Source of the DNA: Burhinus oedicnemus
Taxonomy: Eukaryota > Chordata > Aves > Charadriiformes > Burhinidae
Direction: 5' to 3'
Assembly (NCBI GenBank): GCA_008921705.1
Contig: VFFE01007217.1
Coordinates: 492,702-556,701, forward strand
Length of the DNA stretch: 64,000 bases
A program made the translations under genes and the position numbers. This document shows, one piece after another, positions 1 to 64,000 of this stretch. Below the pieces are notes generated by a model. That model was not told the origin of the DNA and ran no database searches. It was given only the letters and a program-made list of their open reading frames with translations. Within the stretch, counting starts at the first letter, position 1, and each line of letters begins with the position of its first letter.

Positions 1-314
1 AACTAAATCAGCTTGAAAGATATCTACAATGATTGGCTGAATAAGAACTATCAGAATCAAACTACTGTTACTACTATACTTCAGCCTTCTGGAAAACTAG
101 ACAATCATCTCATTTTTCAGATTAAACTTCAACCACTTCTTAATAGTACCACATGCAAATTATATGCTTGGATCATCTGAGGAGCCATTACAGAGAACAG
201 ATAAATGCATAATGACTGTTTTGTAATCTGTAGCCTAGCTTGTGATTGCTGCTTTGAAAGTTATACGCAGTTCCAAGTTAACCAAATTAATTCAATTCTT
301 GATATTATTATTAC
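1..314 (-). other. RPS6KA5: RPS6KA5 intron (5' part of the intron after exon 10)
   Basis: The donor GT lies at 314-313. The sequence is AT-rich and I see no repeat, RNA gene or further exon in it. Confidence 0.8.
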
Positions 315-54438
<54,124 letters not shown>

Positions 54439-54633
54439 CTGAAAGAAAAAAAAAAGTCACGTCAGATATGTAGTACACTGAAACATCATTCTGACATTTT
54501 ACTACAGCTTCTGTAAAAAGAAGTTAGCAGATGAACGAAATGAGCAACACTAAAAGGACATTACAGTTACATACTGTATTCTGTTAATTTGAAAAGCAAG
54601 GGAGAGCAATTTTCTTGCCGCTATCAGTGTTCC

Positions 54634-54750
54634 AGAGATATAAAATCACAGAATAATAACTGAAGCCCAACTAGCTTGTATACACTGTCTTTCATTCCAT
54701 CACTGGGCAGCTCTGAAAAGAGCTTAGTTCCACCTTGTCTGTAATCTCTA
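54634..54750 (-). mobile_element. Possible old CR1 3' fragment
   Basis: On the minus strand a short stretch reads GGTKLFSELPSDGMKDS, similar to the LKGG..LFS.LPSDRTRG segment of CR1 ORF2. It ends at TTATTCTGTGATTTTAT, like a CR1 tail. It is too short and diverged to be certain. Confidence 0.3.
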
Positions 54751-55893
54751 ATCGCATAGTTATAGACAGCAATCCAGTAATCCCTTATCCCTAGCACTCT
54801 GAGTGTTCTTGGATTATATGGTGCTTGGGATGACATAAGTAGAGCTCCAATAACTCTTCAGGCATTTAACATAGTATTACTAAACTTATAAAGACTCTCC
54901 ACTACTATCAAATAGGAAAGACCTTGAATCTTCGTAACCAACAAGTCTGGAAAAATCTAAGCTGCTATGAAGTTGTTTCATTCGTTGGGGAGTTTGGGAG
55001 GAGCGGGTTCTACATTTATACAAACGAGGCTTTTTTTTCTGTCTAACAGACACTTTCCTAAGCAGGAAACTGAGGAGCCCAATTTAAAAAAGGAACTGTG
55101 GAGGGTTGGTTTGTGGTTTTTTTTTCTTTTATAAGCTGCTAAAAGAAAGCCTTAAGCAGTTCCCATTTTCTCCATCTTTCATTCCTATCATAATACTATC
55201 CATCCATTTGCATCAATATGACTGCAGGCCATTCAGCAAAGCTGCTTATTGAAATGATCCAGGTCAAAAACAGTAAGGTAAAAAAGGAACTAAGTTTGAT
55301 TATTCTTAACCAAGTTCAGTTCCCTGATCCACTTTAATAAGCAGCTGCCTACACAGTTTTACTAGAACAATTAAGGATATAGCATCAGGCTGCAGAAGCT
55401 GGCATGGCTGCTGTAAGAATGCCGCTCAAACAGCAACTTCAAGCCAAACTGTATGTCTAAAGGCTAGTGAAAAAAAAAAAAAGGGCTTAGGAAAGATGTG
55501 CAAGAAGCTTTCAGTAGCAGCACCACAGGTTTCAAGTACAAAGATCTCTTAACCAAAAGAGGAAGACTCTTTGATAGGAGGTGCTGAAATTAACTGTTCA
55601 ACAGAAATTCTCATTTGGTTTGATATTGCTAAGAACTTGATCAAGACAGTGTGCTTTCTGAATTAATTGTCAAAACGTATAGTTCATCTCCATTCACAGA
55701 ACTGCAGTAACTCAACAACTCAAAAACTTAAAGCTTTAGAAGGACATCTCTCTGCAAAGGAGGAACAAGTATAAAAAATCCAAACACTAAAAAAATGAAA
55801 AAGCAAATTCATGACTTATTCCAACAATCCTCGGAATCTGTACACGCACATAAAATGCATCTAGTTGGGATAAGGTAACATTAGTGCTCTCAT

Positions 55894-56085
55894 GCAAGTC
55901 ACTGATGAAATCTCATCTAGAATACTTTTTTCAATTCTTACCATTCATCTTTACCAGGGATTAATCAAGCTTGGAATAAGTGCAGAGAGACCACTTAAAA
56001 TTACTGGGAGATTAGAAAGTCTAAAAGAGCTTTCAGGATTTTTTCTTGTACAAAGAGAAGTACACGAGACAATGATTTTTGCAAA
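55894..56085 (+). mobile_element. Old, decayed CR1-like LINE fragment
   Basis: CAAGTCACTGATGAAATCTC, then ATCTAGAATACTTTTTTCAA, resembles the CR1 segment that encodes [13 protein letters not shown]. It is followed by GCTTGGAATAAGTGCAGAGA, which resembles the ...[10 protein letters not shown] segment. Divergence is much higher than in the young copies. A chance open frame of 116 codons crosses it (55892-56242) but does not encode the CR1 protein consistently. Confidence 0.5.
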
Positions 56086-56584
56086 TCTGAGGGAATCTAC
56101 AAGCTATCCTAATACTACATGTAAAAAAAACCAAGAAAACCCACAAATCGATAACACACAGCACAGTGAAATTATTATTAGAGAAATATTACTTTGTGAT
56201 CAGTCCCATTTTAATAACGTGTACCAAGCAAGACAGTACTAGAATCATTAACAAATCAATGAGGCAATATGCACCACGAGTTGAACTGAAGCTTGCTGTA
56301 CTATATTCACTGCAAATAGAACAGATACTGTTGCTAATGCTACATCACAGTCATTGCTGAAGTCAGCAGTAAGGAAGATGCACTCATGTGCCAAGAAAGG
56401 AGTAATAGCAGGTAAGGCTAGACTGAGTTAGTGTCTATAATTACAGTAAGTTGTGTCACAGTCAGAAAGCAGACTGTTTTGAAGCAGCTTGAACATTACA
56501 TGTTACTCTACTTAACAACTACTGAGAATGGTACTCAATGTATACAGTTTCAAAACAGTGTATTCCTGCCAGGGACAGCAGGAG

Positions 56585-57206
56585 TCAGGGACTGCCCAGG
56601 CGGCCAAGAAGGCCAACAGCATCCCGGCTTGTTATTAGGAATAGTGCAGTGAGCAGGACTAGGGAAGTGATTGTCCCCCTGTACTCAGCACTGGTGAGGC
56701 CCCACCTTGAATACCGTGTTCAGTTTTGGGCCCCTCACTACAAGAAAGACATCAAGATTCTAGAGCTAGTCCAGAGAAGGGCAACGAGGCTGGTGAGGGG
56801 TCTAGAGAACAAGTCTTATGAGGAGCGGCTGAGAGAACTGGGGTTGTTCAGTCTGGAGAAAAGGAGGACCAGAGGCGAACTTATCACTCTCTACAACTAC
56901 CTGAAAGGAGGCTGTAGAGAGGTGGGGGTTGGTCTCTTCTCCCAAGTGATAGGACATGAGGCAATGGCCTTAAGTTGCACCAGGAGAGGTTTAGATTGGC
57001 TATTAGGAAAAATTTCTTCACCGAAAGGGTTGTCAAGCATTGGAACAGGCTGCCCAGGGAAGTGGTTGAGTCACCATCCCTGGCGGTATTTAAAAGACGG
57101 GTAGATGAGGTGCTGAGGGACATGGTTTAGTGGTGGTTTTGGCAGTGTTAGGTTGATGGCTGGAGTCGATCTTAAAGGTCGCTTCCAACCTAGGTGATTC
57201 TATGAC
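56585..57206 (+). mobile_element. CR1 LINE, 5'-truncated, plus strand (near-twin of 45110-45640)
   Basis: An open frame of about 170 CR1 codons encodes [19 protein letters not shown], then [17 protein letters not shown] and [19 protein letters not shown]. It then passes through the frame break shared with the 45.1 kb copy. The 3' end reads GGTGATTCTATGACTG. It extends about 100 bases further 5' than its near-twin. It lies antisense to RPS6KA5. Confidence 0.95.
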
Positions 57207-60200
57207 TGTTCTAAAGAGACCAGTGCTAGAGTGTCCACAGTTTTAATGAAGCAACGGATGTCACCGAAGAGATTCAGGACATAGAACTTCTCTGGATACT
57301 AGCTAAGTAACTGTTGAATTCAGAGTGGAAAGAAATTTTTCACTGAGAAATCCACTTATTTGGATCTTCTGTTATGGAGCACTCCAGAAAGGTTTTATCA
57401 TCTCATATGCTTTAGGAGCTGTCAGCAGAAGGCTTTTCAATAAAACACCCTTCTAGAAAGCAAAACAGTCATTTAATCCTGCCATATTCTTGGAACTGAA
57501 TAAGAAGACAGAGAGCAGAACACAGAGAAATAGTGCATCTCTGACAACATGCTGAAGATTTGTAGTGCTGGCTACAGTTGTAAAGAGAGATTAAGTCCTA
57601 AACTCAATCCATTAATCTAAACTGTATAAACTCAATTTCATTTGCATTCCACATTCAATAACATTAGTAAAACCTTTCCCATCTTAATGAGGTTACACAG
57701 CAAAAAGCTGAGTGATACCCAGTTTGAATTATTATGTACTTGTTTCAATGTGAACCATAATTTTGCACTATCCACTTAATCCCATTTTTACTTACATTTA
57801 GAATGTTTAAATGCCTTATTCTAAAAAAAAGAATAATTAAATGTCTTGAAGGTTATCATAATATTGCCATAGTAAAAGGAGCAACTACATCACAAATAAG
57901 CATGTGATCACTCTAAGTCCCACCTCATTCTTTTTGCATTATACTGAGGAAAAAAGCCATCCCATAAGATCAGATAGCTAAAAGGTGTTGCATAACACAT
58001 AGAGGTATGATAGTACACTTGAGACATATGAACTCTCTCTCAGAACTACTCCCTATAAAGCAAGAAGTAGAATTATCCTTAATAAAAAAACACCAAAAAA
58101 ACAACCAATCAAAAAAAACCCGCACCATACACCAAATCTTATCTTCACAGCTACAAGAAAAGATTAACAATTCCCAGAAAGTGCTCCTCCCAATGTTGCC
58201 ACAGTTGGCGATGGCTTGCTCCAACAGCCTCAGTTGCTGCACTCAGTCCATCTCTAAAGTCATACCCCAAGAAAAGCAAGCTGAAGAGCTTGTGTCTGTG
58301 CCACATTCTTTCCAATGACACTGCTAGAGCAGTTCTTTGTCTTCACCTGCCGAAAACAGGCACAGCACTTTTCCACATTCTAGCTGAGGTGCAGTTTCTC
58401 CAGAACAAAAGTTCTCATACCAACATTTCCTTCAACTTGTTTTCAGGAGCATAAATCCCCAAAGATCAGTTATTCTATTCACCAGTCACTCCCAGGATCC
58501 CAAATGACTACTGCTGGAGGACCTTTCACAAGGAACGCTTTCTGCAATTACAAGACAACTGTTCCAAGTTTGAGAGGCTTTAAAGGACTGCAACAAGAAG
58601 GCCACTACTACTACCACCACTGACAGGACAGTGAAAGGCTTCTCCCACCCCACAGACATCACCATGCTAGGACTGGTATCAGAAACTGACCCAACAACTG
58701 CCTGTGCAACCTGTATGAAGACAACATATCTGTCAAGAGTGCCACAGGATGAATGCTCTAGCATCTAGCTAGCAGCATTTCTAGCAATTAGTACCATAAC
58801 ATTTCAGCGTATGCAAAGGTGTCATTTGGAAACAGCGGCTTTGTGAAAGCTCTTAATTTAAGGATTGAGCATAAGAAAAGCAGTTCTGGAAACAGAAAAT
58901 TTACTGCCCTTTTTCTTTAAGTCTGTTGACACATCAGCTGGAAAGTACCAAGGAAAGGAACTAAGCCTGGACAGGAAGAAAGTACTGTCCAAGTCAACAG
59001 GATAAGAGTTTCTCCACAAATGATCTGAAGCTACACATGACACAGCAATATAAAAGATGGTGGTACCTCATAAAAAAAAAAAAAAACACACTAAGCTGAC
59101 GGCACCTTCTAGGCGACAAGCTAACTGCATAGGTGGACAATTAGGAAAAGCTTCCGTTTACAGGTTTTCTACTGTAGTCCACAGTAATCAGTACTGGACC
59201 AGCATGGTAAGAAGGTGAGTATGCAGCTGAGGGCAACAGCAAGATAAAACAGATCAATCAAGAAACAAAAAATAAAGGGAATGGCCAAGACATCATGGCA
59301 TCCATAAAAACAAAGAGGAAATAGTGGTACTGGTTGCAATTATCACCACTGAGGGCAAAAAGAAAGCAAGTATCTAGAAATATTCACACTGAGAAGACAA
59401 ACCTCCGCATGCAGGGACACTAATGCATGGAGATCAGTATTGTCATTCCCAGCCCCCTGGAAGCAGGACAACTTGTTTAACTCTGGGAACCAGAACAAAG
59501 AATTTCTGCTTGATGAAGGATCTCCAGATGACATGAGACATGCCTGTCGCCTGCACTATACCTGAACTTTGAGATGACCAAGTGTGAACCAGGAGCTGTG
59601 TAAGCTGGCAGTGTGCAATGACTATTTGCTTTTAATTGTGCTTTTATGATCTTAAGAAATAATATTTCAACAGTGGTTGTTTTCAAGTTAAAATGTGCTG
59701 TGTCCTGCTTCTGGACTCCATTACATACAGGTTTTGAAGCAGACAGATGAAACCAAAGCTTCCTCTACTGAACTAGATCAAGCAACCTTCAAAGACAAGC
59801 TGCCTGAAAGCTGAGACTTGTCTCTGCTGTTCTCTGCAACATGAGAACAGCTCTGCTGTTTTATTGAGCAGAACAATGAACCTCAGACAATTTAAAGCAG
59901 AATAGAGAAAGCAAGAAGGAAAACAGGAGAGAAGACATCCTGTAATATTCCATACTATTAGGTGTCCTATGCCTGGTACCAAGAATAACTTGATTCTAAT
60001 CTGTTACTTCAGAGAACAGCCCATCTCCACTCACCTAACAGATTGACTTTTTTAAGTCACAGCAACAAAGAACAGACACTGTTTTCAAAGTTATATGAAC
60101 ACAAACTTGAGGTTATCCCTTACTCAGAGTGAAGAGTGGGTGTTTTTCCTTGAAATCAATCAAAACTAGCACATTCCTTTGGGGACGGGGGGACAGACGA

Positions 60201-61838
60201 CACACCAACAAAAAACCCACAAAACCACTACATAACAGAAACCACATAACTATTGTTTGTTACATACTGAAGAAAATGCATCTCAGATGTTATACTGTTT
60301 CTCTGCTATACATTAAATTATACTTTGATTGTAACTGGTTACAGCAACTGAAAACTATTTGTGAAGGGAAGTGAAAAATATTCCACAGTCCTTGAAATGT
60401 GACAGATCATCACCAACTTATAATTATGAGGTCCCTGAACAAGAGTACCATTTAATCAGGACAGGGAACTATCTTAAAAACTTAAAATGGAATTTAAAAA
60501 GCATATTATCTCAAGGACTACCTGTATTTTTCTTAGGCCAAAAAAGAATTAGAGCAAAAATAAAACATGCAGACAGTTCTGAACTCATATCAAAGAAGAG
60601 AAAACGCAATTCATGTTACACTGAACTCTAGGATCACAACTAAGATAACTGGGGGGACAACTGTTCATTTGCTACAATATTAGATGCTTAAAGAGAAGAC
60701 CATCTGAACTGAAAAAAATTTTCAAGATCTCAAAGCTGCTGATCCCATTCTAGAAGGCCTGGAAGCCAACACTTTGCACAGCCAAAGATGACAAAGACCT
60801 ATGAAGTACTAGCTAAGCTGAATACGGTATGTGGAAATTCAGAAGCATGAAATGCTGTGGGGAACATGACAGGAAACAATCATTACCATTATGAAAATAG
60901 ACTGAAGCTGCGGAAGACTATCCCACCAAAGTTATCGTTTGTACATCAGAAGCTGAAATAAAGATAAAAGTGTGGACATCTGAGATCAGGGATCCAGACC
61001 CACAGTAGTTGGAATAGGAAAATGCTCCATGTTAAGATCCATTTGCATCCATCAGCAGGAGCCCTTTTGCTATTACGGAGGCAATTTTGCTATGAGGTTT
61101 GTCATTACTGTGAGATGAATCACTATGAGGTCACCAAGATTCAACCTAGAAGCACCTCCATTGTTAGCTAGAAGCTTAATGTGCAGTAACACTATACATC
61201 ACACAATAACCAAAAAAACCCAAAATGTACTTAGGCAAGATGCTAATGAATAAAGTTGCTACAGATAATCTAATGCTGAACAGGGCTGAAACAGTCAGGT
61301 CAAAATAGCATATCTAAAGACTCTGCATACCTTTTCAAACAAGAAATTATATCCAAGTACAAGGTATGAATCAACTTTGGTATTCTCGATCATCAGAAGT
61401 CAGTACAACACTTCAAAAAGAAAACCCCTTTATTCAAACACAGGTACTTTGGACACTGTTAAAAGTAACAGCATGTACATTAATTTATCAACAAAAGAAG
61501 AGTACCTGACAATTTAAATTTTGATGGAAGGTATTTACATATCAGCTTATGCAGACATTAACCAGGAAACTTGAGAATTATATTCAGAATTACCCTCTCT
61601 CAAGTAAAGCTTTTATAACCACCTGTCCAAGCCAGCATAAAATATTTACAGATGTCAACAAAAATTGGGAAAAGAAAACAGTCACAATAGATCCCAAAGC
61701 AAAACACAAAAACAAAAAAGTGACTGTGTGTAAGGTGAGTCCTTCATTATCCAGGCCATCTGTCTATCTACAGAATGAGTCAGAAGCAAAGAAATCTTAG
61801 CAGAGCTTGCACCTTATCATTAAGATCGTATAGGGGTT

Positions 61839-61880
61839 AAAAAAAAAAAAAGAGAGGGAGAGAGAGAGAAAGAGAGAAAG
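61839..61880 (+). repeat. A13 run followed by GA-rich simple repeat
   Basis: An A run (61839-61851) leads into about 29 bases of imperfect (GA)n with GAAA and GGGA interruptions. The whole stretch is purine only. Confidence 0.85.
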
Positions 61881-63077
61881 AATGTTTACCATAAGATATC
61901 AAATGATGCCAAGCAATGAAGGGGATCCAACAGAAATATTTACATGAAGAATACAGCTGCAAATCACACCCTCAGGTACTCAGGCTTCCTTTTAAGTTTA
62001 AGCAACTCTGGCAAGTGTTTTCTGAACTGCCTCCTAAATAAAATCCTGAAGTGCATTGAAGTGGCATATAAGTCTCCTAACTCTTTTGGGGAATCCAGCA
62101 TGAGGTTTTAAACTGTCATATTTAGAACACACTGGAACAAAGCCGACAACAAAGACTGCGACTACTAGTCCTCATTTATATTAGACATTTTATAGAATAT
62201 CACTGAAGCAATGACAGCAATATGAGCAATGGTACCAGACCCTTTTACGGATAACTTTAACTAGGTTTGTTAGATTCCAAAGCCTGGGGAAAAAAAACCC
62301 AAACAACAGGTCAATAGTCATTCCGCCTTCATAATCAAAGCTACCAGAAGATAAATAACAATAAATTCCTAGACTACAAATTTTTTTAAAAAAGTATTGA
62401 TTCTGTAAAGAGCAAAATCCAGAGGTTTAAGTTGTATTAAGGATGATTCATAAACTTACTCTCTTAAAACACTTTTTATACTTCCCACAGCAATATGAGA
62501 ATGCATGTATTTTAGTGCTCAAAAGAGAAAAGTAGAAGTAAAAGCAATCCAAGCTTTGAAACATTCAACTATTAATATCATCTCCAGATCTCTAACCAAT
62601 ATACAGAACTAGGAGAGTAAAATTAAAAAAAAAAAAATAATCTGCATCTTACAGAAAATATCATTAAGAAAGTATCTTTAAATTTTCATAAGAAAGTTTC
62701 CTTCAAAAAAAAAATAAATAGAATATTGTAGAGGTGCCAGGTGAAGCTCCATAGCAAAGGTTGAATACTCTATTTAATGCATGATTCATCACGAGTTTTA
62801 GCCATATGAATTTTCACAATGTCTTATGATGTAACATGAATCTTACAGTTTACAAATAAACCCATTCTAGTTTAAGTTCTCATTCAGGAAGGGGTAACTA
62901 AGACTTTGCAATACTAAACCCTTCAAATAGACCATGCATTTATTGCCTGAAGCCTTTTATAGTTTCATACTGAATTATAAGTTAGACTATTTGACTCGAG
63001 TGGAAGTCCCAAATTCCTCTGCCTCTGGAGCCCTGCAGCCCATTGCTATGTTGACTTCTGGGCTATACACGTCTTTT

Positions 63078-63090
63078 CACGTGCCACGTG
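63078..63090. promoter_or_regulatory. Two CACGTG E-boxes one base apart
   Basis: CACGTG at 63078-63083 and again at 63085-63090, with one base between. Canonical E-boxes bind bHLH factors such as USF, MYC/MAX or CLOCK/BMAL1 (family knowledge). The pair lies in the 5' intron of RPS6KA5. Chance occurrence is possible and no other promoter features are seen. Confidence 0.3.
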
Positions 63091-64000
63091 TTACAGTCAG
63101 ACAAATTGCAAACTAAAGCAAGTTCTTTAGCCCAAAGTTTGTGATGGCATTAAAATGAATCCAGTACCCTCTTCAAAACAGACCTGCCAAAAGGACAAAA
63201 ACAATGTCTTAAAGCAAACCAAACAACATACATATTGCCTATCACCCATACATTCATGGAATGCCTCACAAGTTCCCTTCAAGATCCCTGTCTTGCTAAT
63301 TTCTGCCTCTCACTGGGCAAAGCAGGGAGCGCACATGCATCCTGCAAGATGGGCAACCTCCTACCTAGTCACACACACTGAAGATTCAGGATCCTTTGAT
63401 CCTTATTTTATTTCTTCCCAAAAACAAGAGCTATGACAGAAGCCAACAGGAAGTGGGAGGGAAATCTCACTGTTAACAGTTCTATTTCCTTCTTACCTTC
63501 CTACATCACAAGCCTTTCCCCCTCTGCCCATATCCCTCCCTATCACACAAAATTTTTTCTGTAATAGGCTTTATATTTGCTATTGTTCAGTTATACAGTA
63601 TTACCAGGAAATAGAAAACGTGAAGAGGCAATGATATGCTTTTTTCAGTGTAAATAATACATAACTTCTTAGGTCTCCAAAGAGATTAGAAGTTGTACTA
63701 AACTCTGAAGTTAGCCTTCAAAAAATAAAACCTTTTCCTTTACAAGATTTAAAAAACAGATGCTGCAGAAAATTTCATTTTCTTATTATTTTCACTGGAC
63801 AGCTTCAGTGAGAATCAGAGACAGTTACCACTTCCTACCATTTGATCTTCGGCATTTTTTTTTTTTCCATTTATTTCCTGCAAAAAGAAGGTGATTCCAC
63901 TTTCCCCAAAAACTTATTTCCTTCCCAAAGTGAGAGAAGAAAGATGGTGACTATTCTGAAGTGGCTGAATTGTGAGGTTTCTATTGAGGAAGAAATGGTT

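Larger units (their letters stand above)
54439..64000 (-). other. RPS6KA5: RPS6KA5 5' intron (3' part of the intron after the first coding exon)
   Basis: At least 9.6 kb of this intron is present; the upstream exon and any CpG-island promoter are outside the window. It holds an old CR1 near 55.9 kb, a young CR1 at 56.6-57.2 kb, an A15 run at 59072-59086, an A/GA simple repeat at 61.84-61.88 kb and two adjacent CACGTG motifs at 63.08 kb. The stretches 57210-61830 and 61890-64000 contain no gene I can support. Confidence 0.7.

Noticed and set aside
55892..56242. Plus-strand open frame of 116 codons
   Set aside because: The first part coincides with a decayed CR1 fragment, but the protein reading does not follow CR1 ORF2; chance frame.
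58007..58318. Plus-strand open frame of 103 codons, lysine- and glutamine-rich
   Set aside because: Its composition comes from A-rich DNA; no domain, no splice context.
58486..58764. Minus-strand frame with a run of valines
   Set aside because: The valines come from a short TAC/CAC trinucleotide stretch; no protein family recognised.
54439..64000. First coding exon or promoter of RPS6KA5 within the window
   Set aside because: No GC-rich, CpG-dense region and no sequence encoding the MSK1 N-terminus (TVKHELRT-type) is visible on the minus strand here.

Overview
The window is vertebrate nuclear DNA, almost certainly from a bird. It is AT-rich and non-coding over most of its length, with short exons joined by GT-AG introns. 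It carries many chicken-repeat-1 (CR1) LINE fragments and an avian ERVL-like endogenous retrovirus with a related solo LTR. Nothing prokaryotic (operon, CRISPR, IS element) is present.

The only host gene I can support is RPS6KA5 (MSK1, ribosomal protein S6 kinase alpha-5), on the minus strand and spanning the whole window. Nine consecutive internal coding exons were found, in transcript order at 54438-54367, 47816-47598, 42410-42295, 41521-41414, 17471-17388, 14746-14643, 3367-3217, 1823-1662 and 440-315. All have consensus splice sites and their phases chain without a break over 1142 coding bases (about 380 residues). They encode the N-terminal AGC kinase domain from the glycine-rich loop to the C-terminal tail, then the hydrophobic-motif linker. 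The first coding exon and promoter lie beyond position 64000. The C-terminal CaMK-like kinase domain lies before position 1. By analogy with the mammalian gene these are probably exons 2-10.

Layout: 1-3400 holds exons 10, 9 and 8. The 11 kb intron at 3368-14642 holds two young minus-strand CR1s and one old plus-strand CR1. Exons 7 and 6 lie at 14.6 and 17.4 kb. A 24 kb intron (17472-41413) is the main repeat reservoir: CR1s at 20.3, 27.0 and 33.1 kb, a solo LTR with a target-site duplication at 24.0 kb, a gag-less and env-less ERVL-like provirus remnant at 27.9-30.6 kb, and an unclassified GC-richer block at 32.5-33.0 kb. Exons 5 and 4 lie at 41.4 and 42.3 kb, followed by an intron with a 21-base G run. 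Exon 3 (47.6 kb) and exon 2 (54.4 kb) bracket a 50-N assembly gap and a long CR1 (50.1-52.9 kb) with endonuclease and reverse-transcriptase remnants. The 5' intron (54.4 kb onward) has CR1s at 55.9 and 56.6 kb and is otherwise featureless to me.

I did not find a clearly new biological system. The observations most worth checking are structural: (1) two CR1 copies of one subtype in inverted orientation flanking exons 6-7, a configuration that could favour back-splicing or dsRNA formation; (2) two nearly identical CR1 copies in direct orientation 11.6 kb apart flanking exons 2-3, a deletion-prone arrangement; (3) an LTR fused directly to pol in one open frame.
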